Assembly (NCBI GenBank): GCA_018398765.1
Contig: JAHBMJ010000332.1
Span: 78,477 to 142,476 of the forward strand
Origin: Chromera velia
Taxonomy: Eukaryota > Sar > Chromeraceae
Direction of reading: 5' to 3'
DNA length: 64,000 nucleotides
Made by a program: the position numbers and the translations under genes. Shown in pieces: positions 12,248 through 22,539 of this stretch. A model generated the notes under the pieces. The model was given only the letters and a program-made list of their open reading frames with translations, did not search any database and was not told where the DNA came from. Positions within the stretch are counted from its first letter, which is position 1. The number at the start of each line of letters is the position of its first letter.

Positions 12248-12491
12248 CGTGACATACAGGTACGACCCCCCGGCGGGAAGAGGAGACAGAGAGGACGACC
12301 CGCATCCCCGTCAGTCTGCCAGGAGGGGATCTTCTGTGCCCTCTGCCAGTGAGCTGCGGGCCGTCTACCCCACTCGCAAGCTGGTGCTGCAGCAGGCACA
12401 GCAGGGAGTCTCGGAGGAAGAGACGACAGGGGGACAAACCCGCGGCCAGAAGAGACGGGTGGAAGGGGACTCCTTTGCTCCTGCATTCTGA
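4796..12491 (+). CDS. Unrecognised 13-exon protein
   Basis: I do not recognise this family. Exons: 4796-4977, 5421-5691, 6195-6254 (or 6269), 6927-7030, 7517-7612, 8035-8118, 8515-8622, 9260-9338, 9666-9742, 10089-10132, 10519-10613, 11034-11237 and 12260-12491, ending in TGA. Start is the ATG opening [11 protein letters not shown]. The N-terminal part has a hydrophobic stretch ([16 protein letters not shown]) that could be membrane-associated. The middle is rich in alternating hydrophobic strands ([36 protein letters not shown]); the C-terminus is basic and polar. Most junctions match in phase, but the joins 8622 to 9260 and 10132 to 10519 are each off by one base from the frame that reads best, so one exon edge, or the assembly, is wrong there. 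Introns are dense with CTGT microsatellites. Real gene: likely; function: unknown. Confidence 0.7.
5840..6010. repeat. (CCTT)n / (CCCT)n pyrimidine tract
   Basis: About 170 bases of almost pure pyrimidine on the sense strand of the surrounding gene, in the intron before exon 6195. Confidence 0.9.
6445..6562. repeat. (TGTC)n(TC)n(TTTC)n compound microsatellite
   Basis: CTGT array running into a TC array, intronic, pyrimidine on the sense strand. Confidence 0.9.
7325..7422. repeat. (CA)n with alternating CG/CA block
   Basis: CA repeat with an embedded purine-pyrimidine alternating GCGC segment, a Z-DNA-prone composition. Intronic. Confidence 0.85.
7680..7738. repeat. (CA)n(GA)n microsatellite
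   Basis: Compound dinucleotide repeat in the intron after exon 7517-7612. Confidence 0.9.
8425..8545 (+). repeat. Duplicated 3' splice site and exon start
   Basis: About 30 bases starting ATGCAGGCGGGTGGACGTCT occur at 8425-8455 and again at 8509-8540. The second copy is the acceptor and first codons of exon 8515-8622; the first is a near-identical decoy 84 bases upstream. Confidence 0.85.
10160..10258. repeat. (ACAG)n/(GCAG)n microsatellite
   Basis: Intronic array. Unlike most arrays of this gene it puts the purine-rich unit on the sense strand. Confidence 0.9.
11634..12250 (+). repeat. Modular CTGT array with conserved spacers
   Basis: Blocks of TGTC repeats are separated by conserved purine-rich modules. 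Module A (TTCATGAAGAAAAGAAGG core, then AACATATAGTCTG) occurs at 11887-11930 and 12114-12158. Module B (GAAAGAAAGGAAGCG core, then AAAAGACGATATTGTCTG) is at 12021-12074. The block ends in TC and GT repeats just before the last exon. The same modules recur elsewhere in the window. Confidence 0.85.
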
Positions 12492-14089
12492 GGGGGGGAC
12501 AGGGGAAGGAAGGGATCGAGGAGCTAGAGAGACAAAAGGAAAAACAGACAGCACTTAAATCGGCAGGGACACACACACACTCACAGACACAGAGAGGGAG
12601 AGAATTCAAAGAGAAGGCAAGAGGGAAGCGACAAATCAGGAGAGGGGGGTCGGAGGGAGATCCGCTGAAAGGAGGGGAAGGAAGGCATATGATCTCTCTT
12701 CTGGATCTCTGACCACAGCCTCGATGATCCCGAGTCTCTGTAAAGATATTTATTTCTTGCCTCCCTGTTACCATTCGCTCTGTGTCCCTTTCTGCTTCAC
12801 AACGAAATTTCTGTCTGCCAGCTGATTGACGGTCTCTGATCGTGCGTGTCTGAATCAGTCAGGCTTCTCTTCTGTCTGTCTGTAAACCTCTGGGTCATGA
12901 ATCAGGATGGAAGAATTGGTGACTGAATGAACGGATTGACAGGTGGATGGGTGGATGAGTGAATGAATGAGTGAGTGAGTGAATAAACGAACACATCCTT
13001 GACTGTTCCTCAAGCTGATGGCTGCGGCCAGCGATTCCAATGCACTGAACCAATACTTGAAAACAGAAGAAAAGAAAAAAAATGGGTCGAGGCGTGCCGC
13101 ATCGTACTCGACCCTTTCACTGCACCGCACCGACGTGTACAGTCACAACAAAGGCAGACGCTCAGATGGGAGTTACGCAAGCAGATGCAAAGAAGAAGCC
13201 CTCCTCGCCATGCGTTTGTCAGATAGATGAATGACTTTGTTCGTTGGACGACACTTTCTCTCTGTCGTCTTTGGTTTCTGTTCCCACGTGCCCTCCCTTT
13301 CTTGCTTGCTGAATGCCTATTCGCATGCATGGAAGGATTTGGGGGAACGGATTCAAATGGAAATATTGTCGGTTGGTGCTTCTGCGCATTGCCTGCATGC
13401 GGTTTCAATGCGGTATGAACCTAGACGCCCGGAAAACAAAGAGGGGGTATCTTTGTAGACAAAACTACAAGCCTCCGAATCCCAGCACTCTGTTACAGTG
13501 CGGGACGTGGCTCATTTGCTCCTGCACATTCGCACAAGCAAAGGTCACAACCTCTTTTCTTTTGATTCTTCTTGTAAACGTCCTCTGAATCGAAGAGCTT
13601 CAGGCATGTCCCATAGAATTTGGACATTGCGTCACATTGTCAGCCTCACTTCAGGCGTGCAACCTACCATACAACAGCAGTCACGGTAGTACACGGTAGC
13701 TAGTACGGTAGTTAAAATGTAGGATCGCTATAGATCGCTAATCAAATTTGAAACAGTTTTCTGTTAAGTAATTGTAAAGATTAGTATGATTGTAGTCTGA
13801 ATGTAGATTAGTAATAGAGATTAGTACGCGGCTTCGGCTTTTAAGACACCCTGAAGGATCTGTGCTTGCGGCGCAGACTTTGAAGTATTTTGAAGCTTAC
13901 CCACATATGCGGTAGTTGGGCATTAAGTACAGTTAGGTTCAAGAAGGTCTGTTTCAAAATTAAACAAAAGACATAAACTTTTCATATATTTTGTTGTGCT
14001 TATAGTTCCTCAAACTACTACTAGTTTTTCTCATATTTTTTACTATCTTTTCCTCCTGCTAGTTAAACATGTATAATCCAGTATTGGGG
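12492..14089. other. 3' flank and AT-rich spacer
   Basis: Downstream of the 13-exon gene. The first part carries short repeats and some open frames without supporting features; from about 13700 composition turns AT-rich towards the LINE. No gene is supported. Confidence 0.5.
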
Positions 14090-17000
14090 GGACGATGATT
14101 GTGTAGTGATGAAGTTAAGCCTGAGGGTAAGAGAGGCAGAAAAACAGGTAAAAGACGCACCAAACCGCTCGCATCTGGCTTACAAAGAACTACTCAAGGT
14201 AAGAAGACAGTAAAAGCGCCTCTTTGCATCAAAATGAAGGAAATATCAGCAAGCTCTAGCAGCATGGCTAGTAAGAGAGGCAGTATACGAACCAGCAAAG
14301 ATCTGGTAATGGTACAGGAAGTCCAAAAGCGAGGGAAATGGGGGGGTGGAACCGTCTGCTGACTCTTTCTCTCTTTTCTGGGCCCGTGTGTTTAAGGAAG
14401 ACGGACTCCCCCCCGCCCCTGCTAGCCCTGTGTTCCCCCGTCCTTCTTCCCCCGCTTTTTCTCTCCATATGGTAGAGGAAACCCTGAAAGGAATAGACGT
14501 GAAGAAGGCTGCCGGTCTTGATGGAATCGCCCCTGAACATCTCGCTCTTTGCTTCAAACACTCAACCTTTTCTTGCTTTCTCCTCTTTGTCTTCTTTAAT
14601 TTGTTTCATTCTTTTTCCTTTTGGCCGTGTAGATAGAACGTCCTGAGGATTGCTCCAATACCCAAGGGTCCCCCTTCTTTTGATTGCAATGAATGGAGGC
14701 CCATTCATATTGTTAGTCTTCTGAATAAGGTTTTTGCTCTTCTTATGGACGTCCGCCTTCGTAAAGAGACGAGGATCGATGAGAGACAGTTAGGCTTCAG
14801 GAGGGGCGTGGGAATATGGGAAGCGTTTGCGTCCCTCTCTTCTCTCATTCTTCAGTCTAAACATAAAAAGGAACCCCTCATCGCAGCATTTGTAGACTTT
14901 TCCAAAGCCTTTGATACAATGCTCAGAGAGAAAATGTTCGAAAAAATGAAGGATGAAGGGGTTAGTCAGGCAGATATCCACATGATTCATTCTATGTACT
15001 GTAATGTTGCTGCAAGGGTTGATAGGGGGGGTAAGTGCTTGTCAGAGGGAGCGGGTGTGAAGCAGGATAATCCTCTTTCTCCTCTTCTTTTTCTCCTGTT
15101 TATAAACAATTTGTACAAAGCCCTCAGCTCTGAGAACCATTGCAGCAACAGCCGAGTGGTAATGAAGGAAAGAGTGCTTTGAAACCTGTCAAGCTTTCCA
15201 TAACTCTAATAGAGAGTATTGGTTATGCTGATGACCTTGTGTTGTTTGCCCACAGCGCCACAGACCTACAAGAGAGACTCCGGCACCTCGAGGTATACTC
15301 TAGGGCCTGGCACTTATATTGGGTTACAGGTTTTAACACCCCCTATACATAAGGGTATACCCCCCTGTAATGTTACCCTTACTTCAAAAGTGGTCCCAAT
15401 CGATCAATCTCATCAGGTTACGTCTAAAAATATTGAAAACATCTTCTGTTGATTGAGGTTACATGAGAAACTGACAAAAAACGATGTGTCCCTTTCACTT
15501 TGTAGCCAAACCCCTTCTAACCTTGTAACCTGTAACCTAAAATAACCCTCTTCAAAAGTGATGTAACCTTCGTCTACATGCATTTTAAAGTGTTTTTGAA
15601 GTGATTTGAAGAGTTTTTGAAAGTTGACTTTTTGGTCGGTTACGGACCTCAAGACCGCCTATAACCTTGTAATCTGTAACCTTGTAAGGGGACATATATA
15701 ATAAGAGGTGTAACCTCATGTAACCACATAAGCTATACAGTAAAAGTGATTGATTTCGAAGTAACTCAACATGTCGGACCTCCAGTTTGTGTGAAAAGCT
15801 CGTCCAAATGTTTTTTGGTTCATTTTTTATATCATTTTTGCACTTGTAACCCTATATGAGCCCATGAGTGCCCCCCCCTAGGGTATACTGCAATGAACAC
15901 GGACTCACGGTAAACTTAAAGAAAACAAAGATCCTTCGTCTATCCTCTTCTGATCCTCTCATTGATCCCGCTTCCGCTTTTATTTTTAATGGAGGGCCGG
16001 TTGAGCATGTTGATAAATACAAATACCTCGGCAATTAGATCTTTGAGGGGGGAGATCTATCTAAAAGTGTGAAAGCAAGAATTGAATAGATAGAAAGGGC
16101 ACTGGGGGGTGTGTTTGGAACTTTTTCTTCAATTGGTTTCGTTTCTTCTTTTTCTCGAATTTAGCTCTTCAAAGCTTTTTGCAATGTTTGGTCTTGAAGC
16201 CTTTTCTCTCAGGCAGTCAGATGTTCAATGCCTCGATGCATTGCAACTTCGTTTTGTTCGCTGGTCATTTGGTTTGTCCTATAACTCTTTTGTCTCGCCC
16301 TCTCTTCATTCCTTTGGTTTGGAACCCTTTGGTTGTCTGCTTATAAAACAGGTAGCCAGCTTCTTTCAGTCTCTCAAATCTATAGAAGGCGCCTTACCCA
16401 CGGCTGTATGGGAGGCGTGCATCGCTGGTTCTAGTACCCCTTTTATGTCCTCCACCAAACGTCTGGCTATGCCCCTTGACAATTCTTTCCTTCTAGCTCT
16501 CCTTCAAGACACGAATGAGCCACGCCAAGAAAAACAAAAAAAAAAGGGAAATATAAATGGAAAGAGACGTGTCACAAGATCCAGACGAACCAATGACTTA
16601 GGAAATGGGCTAGAAGGTAGGAAGGCAGTAGGAATAGAGACAGAATCTTCCATCCCTGTACTGCCCTCACTGATTTCCAAAGAGAGAACCCTTCCAGACA
16701 GAGGCTCTCCATGCTCCTCCTAGCAGAAAGGAAATGACGGTCACGTCCGTCAGACATAGGAAACGATCTGCACATATGTACACTGTCCTCTTGTCTTCTT
16801 AAATCCTCTCCGAACATTTGCTCTCTCTTGAGAGCGATCACGGGTAGTTATGTGTAGCGGGGGGAGCTAGAGAAGACCTGCTTGGCTTGCTCTGGCAGAA
16901 AAGTTTGTGATGAGATCCACTTACTCACGGAATGTGCGAACACAGAGAGGGAAAGATAGAAGCTTGACGAAATCATCAGCAGAATAAAGGAGCGCGCACC

Positions 17001-17230
17001 CATTGAGAAATGGGTGGAAATTGCGTAATGGGTGGCTGCCTCTGCTGGTAGAGGAGTGGGGGAGAATTAATGAAAAGAAAGTCCGAGAGATGATCACACT
17101 TATTTCGTCGTTCCAGCCTCTGGCGGGCATGAGGGCGGTTGAGGAGTGTATAGCCAAATCGGAGAGAGTTCGTGTTGACATGTGTTAATGGGTCAATGCG
17201 CTAGGTCAACAAACCAATATTGCATGTCAT
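14090..17230 (+). mobile_element. Non-LTR retrotransposon (LINE), degenerate
   Basis: Reverse transcriptase blocks appear in order: KKAAGLDGIAPEHL near 14500, a block with RPI and SLLNKVF near 14700, the palm block ending in AFVDFSKAFDT near 14900, GVKQDNPLSPLLFLLFINN near 15060, and YADDLVLF near 15225. Downstream come a LINE-type C-terminal region (16110-16510) and a Cys-His knuckle (CLACSG then DEIHLLTEC) near 16880. No endonuclease domain was recognised, so the copy is probably 5' truncated. Several frame changes and stops interrupt it, and a DNA element is nested at 15300-15882. A related 3' end lies at 22540-23526. Confidence 0.85.
15300..15882. mobile_element. Nested non-autonomous DNA transposon, 583 bp
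   Basis: Flanked by GTATACT on both sides (15293-15299 and 15883-15889), a 6 or 7-bp target duplication. Ends are imperfect inverted repeats: one starts CTAGGGCCTGGCACTTATAT and the opposite end read on the other strand starts CCTAGGGGGGGGGCACTCAT; both continue to GGGTTACA(A)G. Removing the element joins the LINE reading HLEVY to CNEHGLTVN, the expected reverse transcriptase continuation. The interior has scattered TGTAACCT-type short repeats and no coding capacity. Confidence 0.85.
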
Positions 17231-17936
17231 ATCTATGGTTGGCCAAAGCCTAAGTGTTAGGCCTAAGTAGTGGCTCACCAGTTTTAACCGCCTTAATTCA
17301 ATTCAATATAATCGTTAATAATCGTGCATCGCAGATCCTAGCACGGATCGAAGTAGATCGAGGTACGGGTAGGTACGAGTCAGACGCACATGGTTTTCTA
17401 TGGTCTTCCGTTATAAATTCCGTATGGGAGGAATGTCTTCAAATGTGTTGGGGGGACATGGTTTGGAAAAGTACTTCCGACCTAGCGCTAGGGCGCCACC
17501 CTGAAGGGTGCCACGCGGCCGCAGGGTCCGACCACCGGTCCACGCGCCGCGGCACGCGGCCTTAATTCCCGCATGGCAAAACGTCCACTTTGTAGCAGCA
17601 GCAAGTGACAGATCTCAGACTTTGAAAAGAGCAAGTAGCGAAGTGAGTGTGGATCCCACGACATGCAGTCTTCCCTCTGATATTCATGCATATCATGAAG
17701 CCTTTTGCCTCGCCTCAGTACGCGTCAGCCAGTGACCTGTGACCTTTTCATTCCGTAGAGAGTGCTGCAGAGAGTCTGCGTTCAGATCTTCCCAGTCGTC
17801 AGTTTTCGTCCTCATCTTGATCCCCAGACTGATTGATTCGCTTGCACTGGGGATCCCTTCGCCCCGACCTTTTCATTTCTGCCTCTTCTTCGAATTCTGA
17901 CTGCCCACTTGTTGCGGCAGCAGAAACACAGAAAAG
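17231..17936. other. Upstream region of the p24 gene
   Basis: Holds the tail of the LINE-derived DNA, a GC-rich patch around 17490-17570, and the presumed promoter of the p24 gene. No motif can be named with confidence. Confidence 0.45.
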
Positions 17937-19216
17937 ATGAGAAGGGGGGGTAGCCGTGTTTTTCTGGGCGGGTTGATTCCCTTCCTGGTGGTGCTGTCAA
18001 ACTTGCCGGGGGGGACGGGACTCTTTTTCAAATTAGCACCAAATGCAAGAGGTAAGCAGCACGTATTCTTCAAGGGTGGATTCGCTGGTTTTCTTCTTCT
18101 GGTTAAACATCCTCTCTTTGTTTTTCACCTGTGATACTTCCCCGTCTCCTCACGTGCGTGTATCGTTCGACTTGCCTGGCTGCAGAATGCTTTGGGTTTG
18201 CGGCAAACGGGCAAGAGGACATAGTTGGATCCTTTGAAGCAATAGGGGGGGAGAAGTCGGTGCGGGTGACCTTGACCAACCAACAACAAAAAGAAGACAT
18301 CTATGATGACTCACGGGCATCGCACCAATTTCGTTTCGAAAAAGGTGATCACGCATACAGACTCCGATGATAGCACGTCTGGAAGACACCTCCCCTCATT
18401 TGTCCTTGCGTTCCGCAGCACTCTTCTGCTTCCCACCTTCTTCCTTTTCTTTCGCTCCCTGCTTAACAGTTTCTGTCTCAGTTTTCTCAGCGCCGACCTA
18501 CCCATCGTCCCACAACAGACGCCGGCGTCTTCACTGTCTCCCCTCCTATTCCGCACTCTCTCCCGTTTTTCGTCTCTTAGTGCCGATTCACATTGATACT
18601 CCCATTGTCCCTACTGCCCCACCTGCTTGTCATGTTTTAATTTCTTCAAACTTCGCTTTCTTGTTTCGTGCTTCGGTCCCTGCCCTTCCGTCCCAAGCTC
18701 TGTACTCGCCACATTCCCGCGCCCCCCTTTCCCCTCAAAGTTCCCTTTTTTCTCTTCCGCACTCTGCAGCTCTCTCCTTCCTCCTTAGACCTCGCGGTAA
18801 CTCCAGATGCACTGCTCAAAACGCGGTATGCCTGTCTCCGTCTGTCTGGAAGCAAGGGAAAGAGAAAACATATACTCTGTCTTTCCGTCTGTCTGCATGT
18901 CTATTTGTTTGCTGCAGCTCTGTCTGGGAACTATCAGCTGTGCTTCAAGTCTCTGATCGGGTACCTGCAGACGATCTCGTTCTCCGTCAGGGTCCAGACA
19001 CACGAGACGCACCCGGAGGAACTGGCAACAGAAGGTTGGCTTGGCGGGCCTCGTTCTGTCTGTCTGACTGTGTGTGTGAGCGAGAAAGAGAGAGAGAAAG
19101 ATAGAAAGAAAGAAAAAAAGAAAGAAAGAGAGAAAGAAAGAAAGACAGAAAGACAGAAAGAAAGAAAAAAAGAAAGAAAGAAAGAAAGAAAAGAGACATA
19201 CATATATATAGACACA

Positions 19217-19250
<34 letters not shown>

Positions 19251-19287
19251 CAGAGACAGAGAGAGAGAGAGAGAGAGGACAGAGAAA

Positions 19288-19373
<86 letters not shown>

Positions 19374-21824
19374 AACGGAAGATCAGATAGGGACGTGCTA
19401 AGGAATGTTCCCTTTCCTTCAAAGTTTCTAAGGCTTTCATTTCATTCACAGACTGATTGTGTCTCATTTGTTGAGTCAGTATTGAAGGAATTCATGGATC
19501 CCTGGGCTTTGTCTGTTCAACTGCTGGTGAGGACGATTAGGCGGCAGGATTTAGGTAACAATCTGAGTAGAGGAGGGCGGCAGGGTGTCAAGAGGGACTT
19601 TCGAGTGAACGCTCGATCCTCGTGACCATAATTGGCCAACACTGTTTTATCCCCTTCCTTGCCTGTTTGACTCTCTGACTCTTTCGGCGGAAGCGGAGAG
19701 CCTTCTCACCCTCGCCTCTTCCTTTGCACTGAGACTCGACTTCCTACTCGTTCTCTTGTCGTGTCCTTTAAAACCGCCGTTTCCCCAATGGGTCCTCCCT
19801 CTTGCCCGAGCCAGCTGCCGCCTTTCTTTCGTCTCAGTTAATGCATTTGACTCCACTTCCTGCCTGCGTGTCCTTGTCCTTCCTTCCACGCGAAGTTGCT
19901 CAGAGGAGATCTCGCAGAGTCAGATCAGAGATGCTCTTTACATTTCAAAAGACAGAAATAAAGAAAGAGAGGAAGAGAGACAGCTAGAGCAAGCCGGGTT
20001 GATAGATAGACCTGTAGGCAGGCAGGAAGAAAAGAACAAACAAACAAAGAAAGAGAGAAGGAAGGAAGGAAGGAAGGAAGGAATGAAAGAAAGAAAGAAA
20101 GAAAAAAAGAAGGAAAGAAAGAAGGAAAGAAGTAAACCGGTCAAACAAACGAAAAAGAAAGAGAGAGAGAGAGAGAGAGAGGAAACACAACAACAAAAAG
20201 TGCGCAGAAAGTCCACTCACAAGCTCTTCTCTTTCTCTCTCCTCGGTCTGTCTGCAGACGACTCGCACAGAGTTGCGGCCACGGTCTACAAACTTGAAGA
20301 GGTAGGTCGGCTGCCTTCCTTCCGCCCTGCTCAGATGTATCTTAGCTCAATTCAGTCTTTTCCTTCGCTACGAATGGGAGTCCTTTCTCCTTTCTGTTCG
20401 GTCCGTTCTGTTCTTTCATCCTTTCTTGATTTGTGTGTTGCATGCATGTGTGCTGCCAATTCGATTGAATCTGTCCCGTCTCATAAGGCTTCTTTTTTTA
20501 GCAACTGGAAGAAAGGACAGCGATGAATGAGGACCGGCTCCTTTCTTTCTCTTGTTTTGTGTACGCATGCTGTCCTTCCGTCTGTCTGTGGTTCCTCCTG
20601 TCACCCCCTTTCTTTTTGCTGGTCTGTCTCGTCTGTGCATGTACATGCAGAAAATCTCCGAAATCATGTCACAACAAGAGTATGCAATCACGAGAGAACG
20701 AATTCACCGAAACAGTCAGTCAGTCAGTCAGTTAAGCAGTCAGGCAGGCAAGCAGGCAGGCAGGCAGGCACAAGATAAACTCGCTCTCTTGGTGGTGATG
20801 GGTGACAAATTCTGTTTGTTGCCTTTGAAAAAATGATGTCAGAATGAAGTTTGATTTGAAAGAAGGAAGGTGAGATGGTCCGACCCGTGCCTGCTCTCCT
20901 TTTTCCTCTTCGCCATGCAGTCTTCCCTTCTCTGGTCTCTGTTCCCCCTGCAGCTTTCTGTTCATGCACATTTGTCTCTCTTGTCCCTTACTTTCGAGTT
21001 CACACTCCTGCATAGACCTGACACATTTTCACCTCCATTTTTTCGTTCACTCCCTGTTCTGCTGAAGGGACAGCGATCGCTGTTTGTGCCCGTTTTCCCT
21101 AATCGTCCCGTGCACATCCGCGTGCATTCGTCTGTGTAGTTGTCCTCCTGTAGATAGAAGGATCCTGCCATGTCTCGAGAGTTCTTGCCGTTCCCTTCCG
21201 TCAGAAGATGAGCAGGAAGAAATCTGTGTGTCTCTATCCACCCCATCCTCTGTTGTCCCTTCTTTTTCTCTGAATTTTCTCTTTTTGGTGTCCCCCCGGG
21301 TGCACTAACGAGTGCAGCGACCGAGTCGACAAATGCGCGTGTGTTGTGGTGGACCATCGTGGAGGTGCGTTTCGTTTTGCGGGAGGGAGGCTGGAGGTTG
21401 TGTTGTCTAGCAGGGTGGGAGAGTGAACGGACTGATCCCCAAAAGTGGCCTGCAGGGGTCTTTCTCTGGATGGATGAATCTGTTAGAGGGGATGGTTGAG
21501 TTCGTGGTGCCCTCAGACATCTTGCGTGTTGCGAACCAGAAGGAGGTGTGAGTCTGTCGCCGTGTATTGTATGTGCGTTTGCATGTGCATGTGGGCGTGA
21601 GACAGAGAGAGAGAGAGAGAAAGAGAGAAAGAGAGGAAGAGAGAGAGAGAGAGAGAGAGAGAGAAGAAAGAAAGAAAGAAAGAAAGAGACAGAGAGAGGC
21701 GGGCGTAAGTACGTGTACGTGTGCGTGCGTGTGTCTGTGTGTGCAGATGGCGGTCTTGGTCGTGTTATCTGCATTCCAAATCTACTACATTCGGAGTTTC
21801 TTCGAAATCAAGACAATCGTATAG
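17937..21824 (+). CDS. p24/TMED (emp24/gp25L) family cargo receptor
   Basis: Type I membrane protein that cycles between ER and Golgi in COPI and COPII vesicles and helps select cargo. Exons 17937-18051, 18186-18344, 18918-19034, 20258-20301, 20651-20714, 21318-21364 and 21747-21824 join with matching phases into 207 residues, the usual family length. Order of parts: signal peptide at residues 1-28 (hydrophobic LIPFLVVLS); GOLD domain starting ECFGF with VGSFEA and the later GNYQLCF, the two Cys that pair in this family; a coiled-coil region (KISEIMSQQEYAITRERIHR) leading into the diagnostic TTESTNARVLWWTIVE; a transmembrane helix (MAVLVVLSAFQIYYI); and a short tail with the FF sorting motif (RSFFEIKTIV). 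The tail lacks the KKxx ending of some members. Introns carry GAAA, CA and GA repeats. Identification is secure; the subfamily is not assigned. Confidence 0.95.
19080..19372. repeat. (GAAA)n, (CA)n and (GA)n compound microsatellite
   Basis: Nearly 300 bases of simple repeat in the intron after exon 18918-19034, purine-rich on the sense strand. Confidence 0.9.
20045..20182. repeat. (GAAG)n/(GAAA)n purine tract
   Basis: Intronic in the p24 gene, upstream of exon 20258-20301. Confidence 0.9.
21600..21690. repeat. (GA)n/(GAAA)n tract
   Basis: Last intron of the p24 gene. Confidence 0.9.
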
Positions 21825-22245
21825 TGGCAGAAAAGCGCCGATCAAGCGGGTGGAAGCAGGCTTGAACAGGTGTTTCGATCGTTGCTCCCGTCAATTTGTC
21901 TGTCTTCTCATTTGCTGTGGATCGATGCATAGATGTTCGTCGCTTTCCTTGCATATATTATGTTAGACTCATTTTGTCATTTCCTCGTGTGGCAAGAGGA
22001 AAGACAGTTAAGATTGATTGCTTACTTCAACTTGAATAATTTACTTGATTTAAGGTCTTAGTTGAGCGTAAGCTACAAAATTGGGTTGAATTCTTCGGAA
22101 ATTTCAAATTTAGTGCATCGATTAAATTGAATTACTTAAATTTTTACTTGTAAACTTAACTAGAAACTTAATTTACCAAGGAATTTGGTGAAATTAAAAA
22201 GATTTAAAGGCAGTAATTGGAATTTACAGTAAAATCTATACGTGC
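21825..22245. other. AT-rich spacer after the p24 gene
   Basis: Composition falls sharply to AT-rich. No coding, RNA or repeat-end signal was recognised. Confidence 0.5.
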
Positions 22246-22330
22246 AATTGATTGATTGATTAATTGATAAATTCTAGGATAGGTTTCGCACTAGGCCTTC
22301 CCGCTATGTCAATCTGTTGTCACTGAACTT
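22246..22330 (-). mobile_element. LINE 3' end fragment, minus orientation
   Basis: Carries a (TTGA)n tail and the motif CTAGGCCTTCCCGCTAT. The reverse complement of the tail of the plus-oriented LINE piece at about 23475-23526 reads similarly (ATTGATTGATTGAT, then CTAGGGCCTTCCCGCTAT). Confidence 0.6.
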
Positions 22331-22344
22331 GTCAGAGCTAATAT

Positions 22345-22533
22345 TGATACTAAATTTTATATAAAATTTTTTAGGACTGCATGTAGGACTGTGTCCGAGT
22401 TATTCAGGATATAATGCTTTAATAGGATAGGATAGGATCAATTATTATAACCCTAGCATTAACCCTAGGTGTTATGCAGAGAATAATGCCATATATGGTG
22501 ACTATATCTACCGAGACCTAGATATCGATATCG
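22345..22533. repeat. 190-bp direct repeat, copy 1
   Basis: AT-rich sequence from AATACTAAATTTTATAT-like start through GGATAGGATAGGATC to CTACCGAGACCTAGATAT. A second copy is at 23526-23716 in the same orientation. Confidence 0.85.
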
Positions 22534-22539
22534 ATTTGT

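Noticed and set aside
11634-12250. CRISPR-like array (repeats with spacers)
   Set aside because: The repeat unit is four bases and the spacers are themselves conserved; the setting is a eukaryotic intron.
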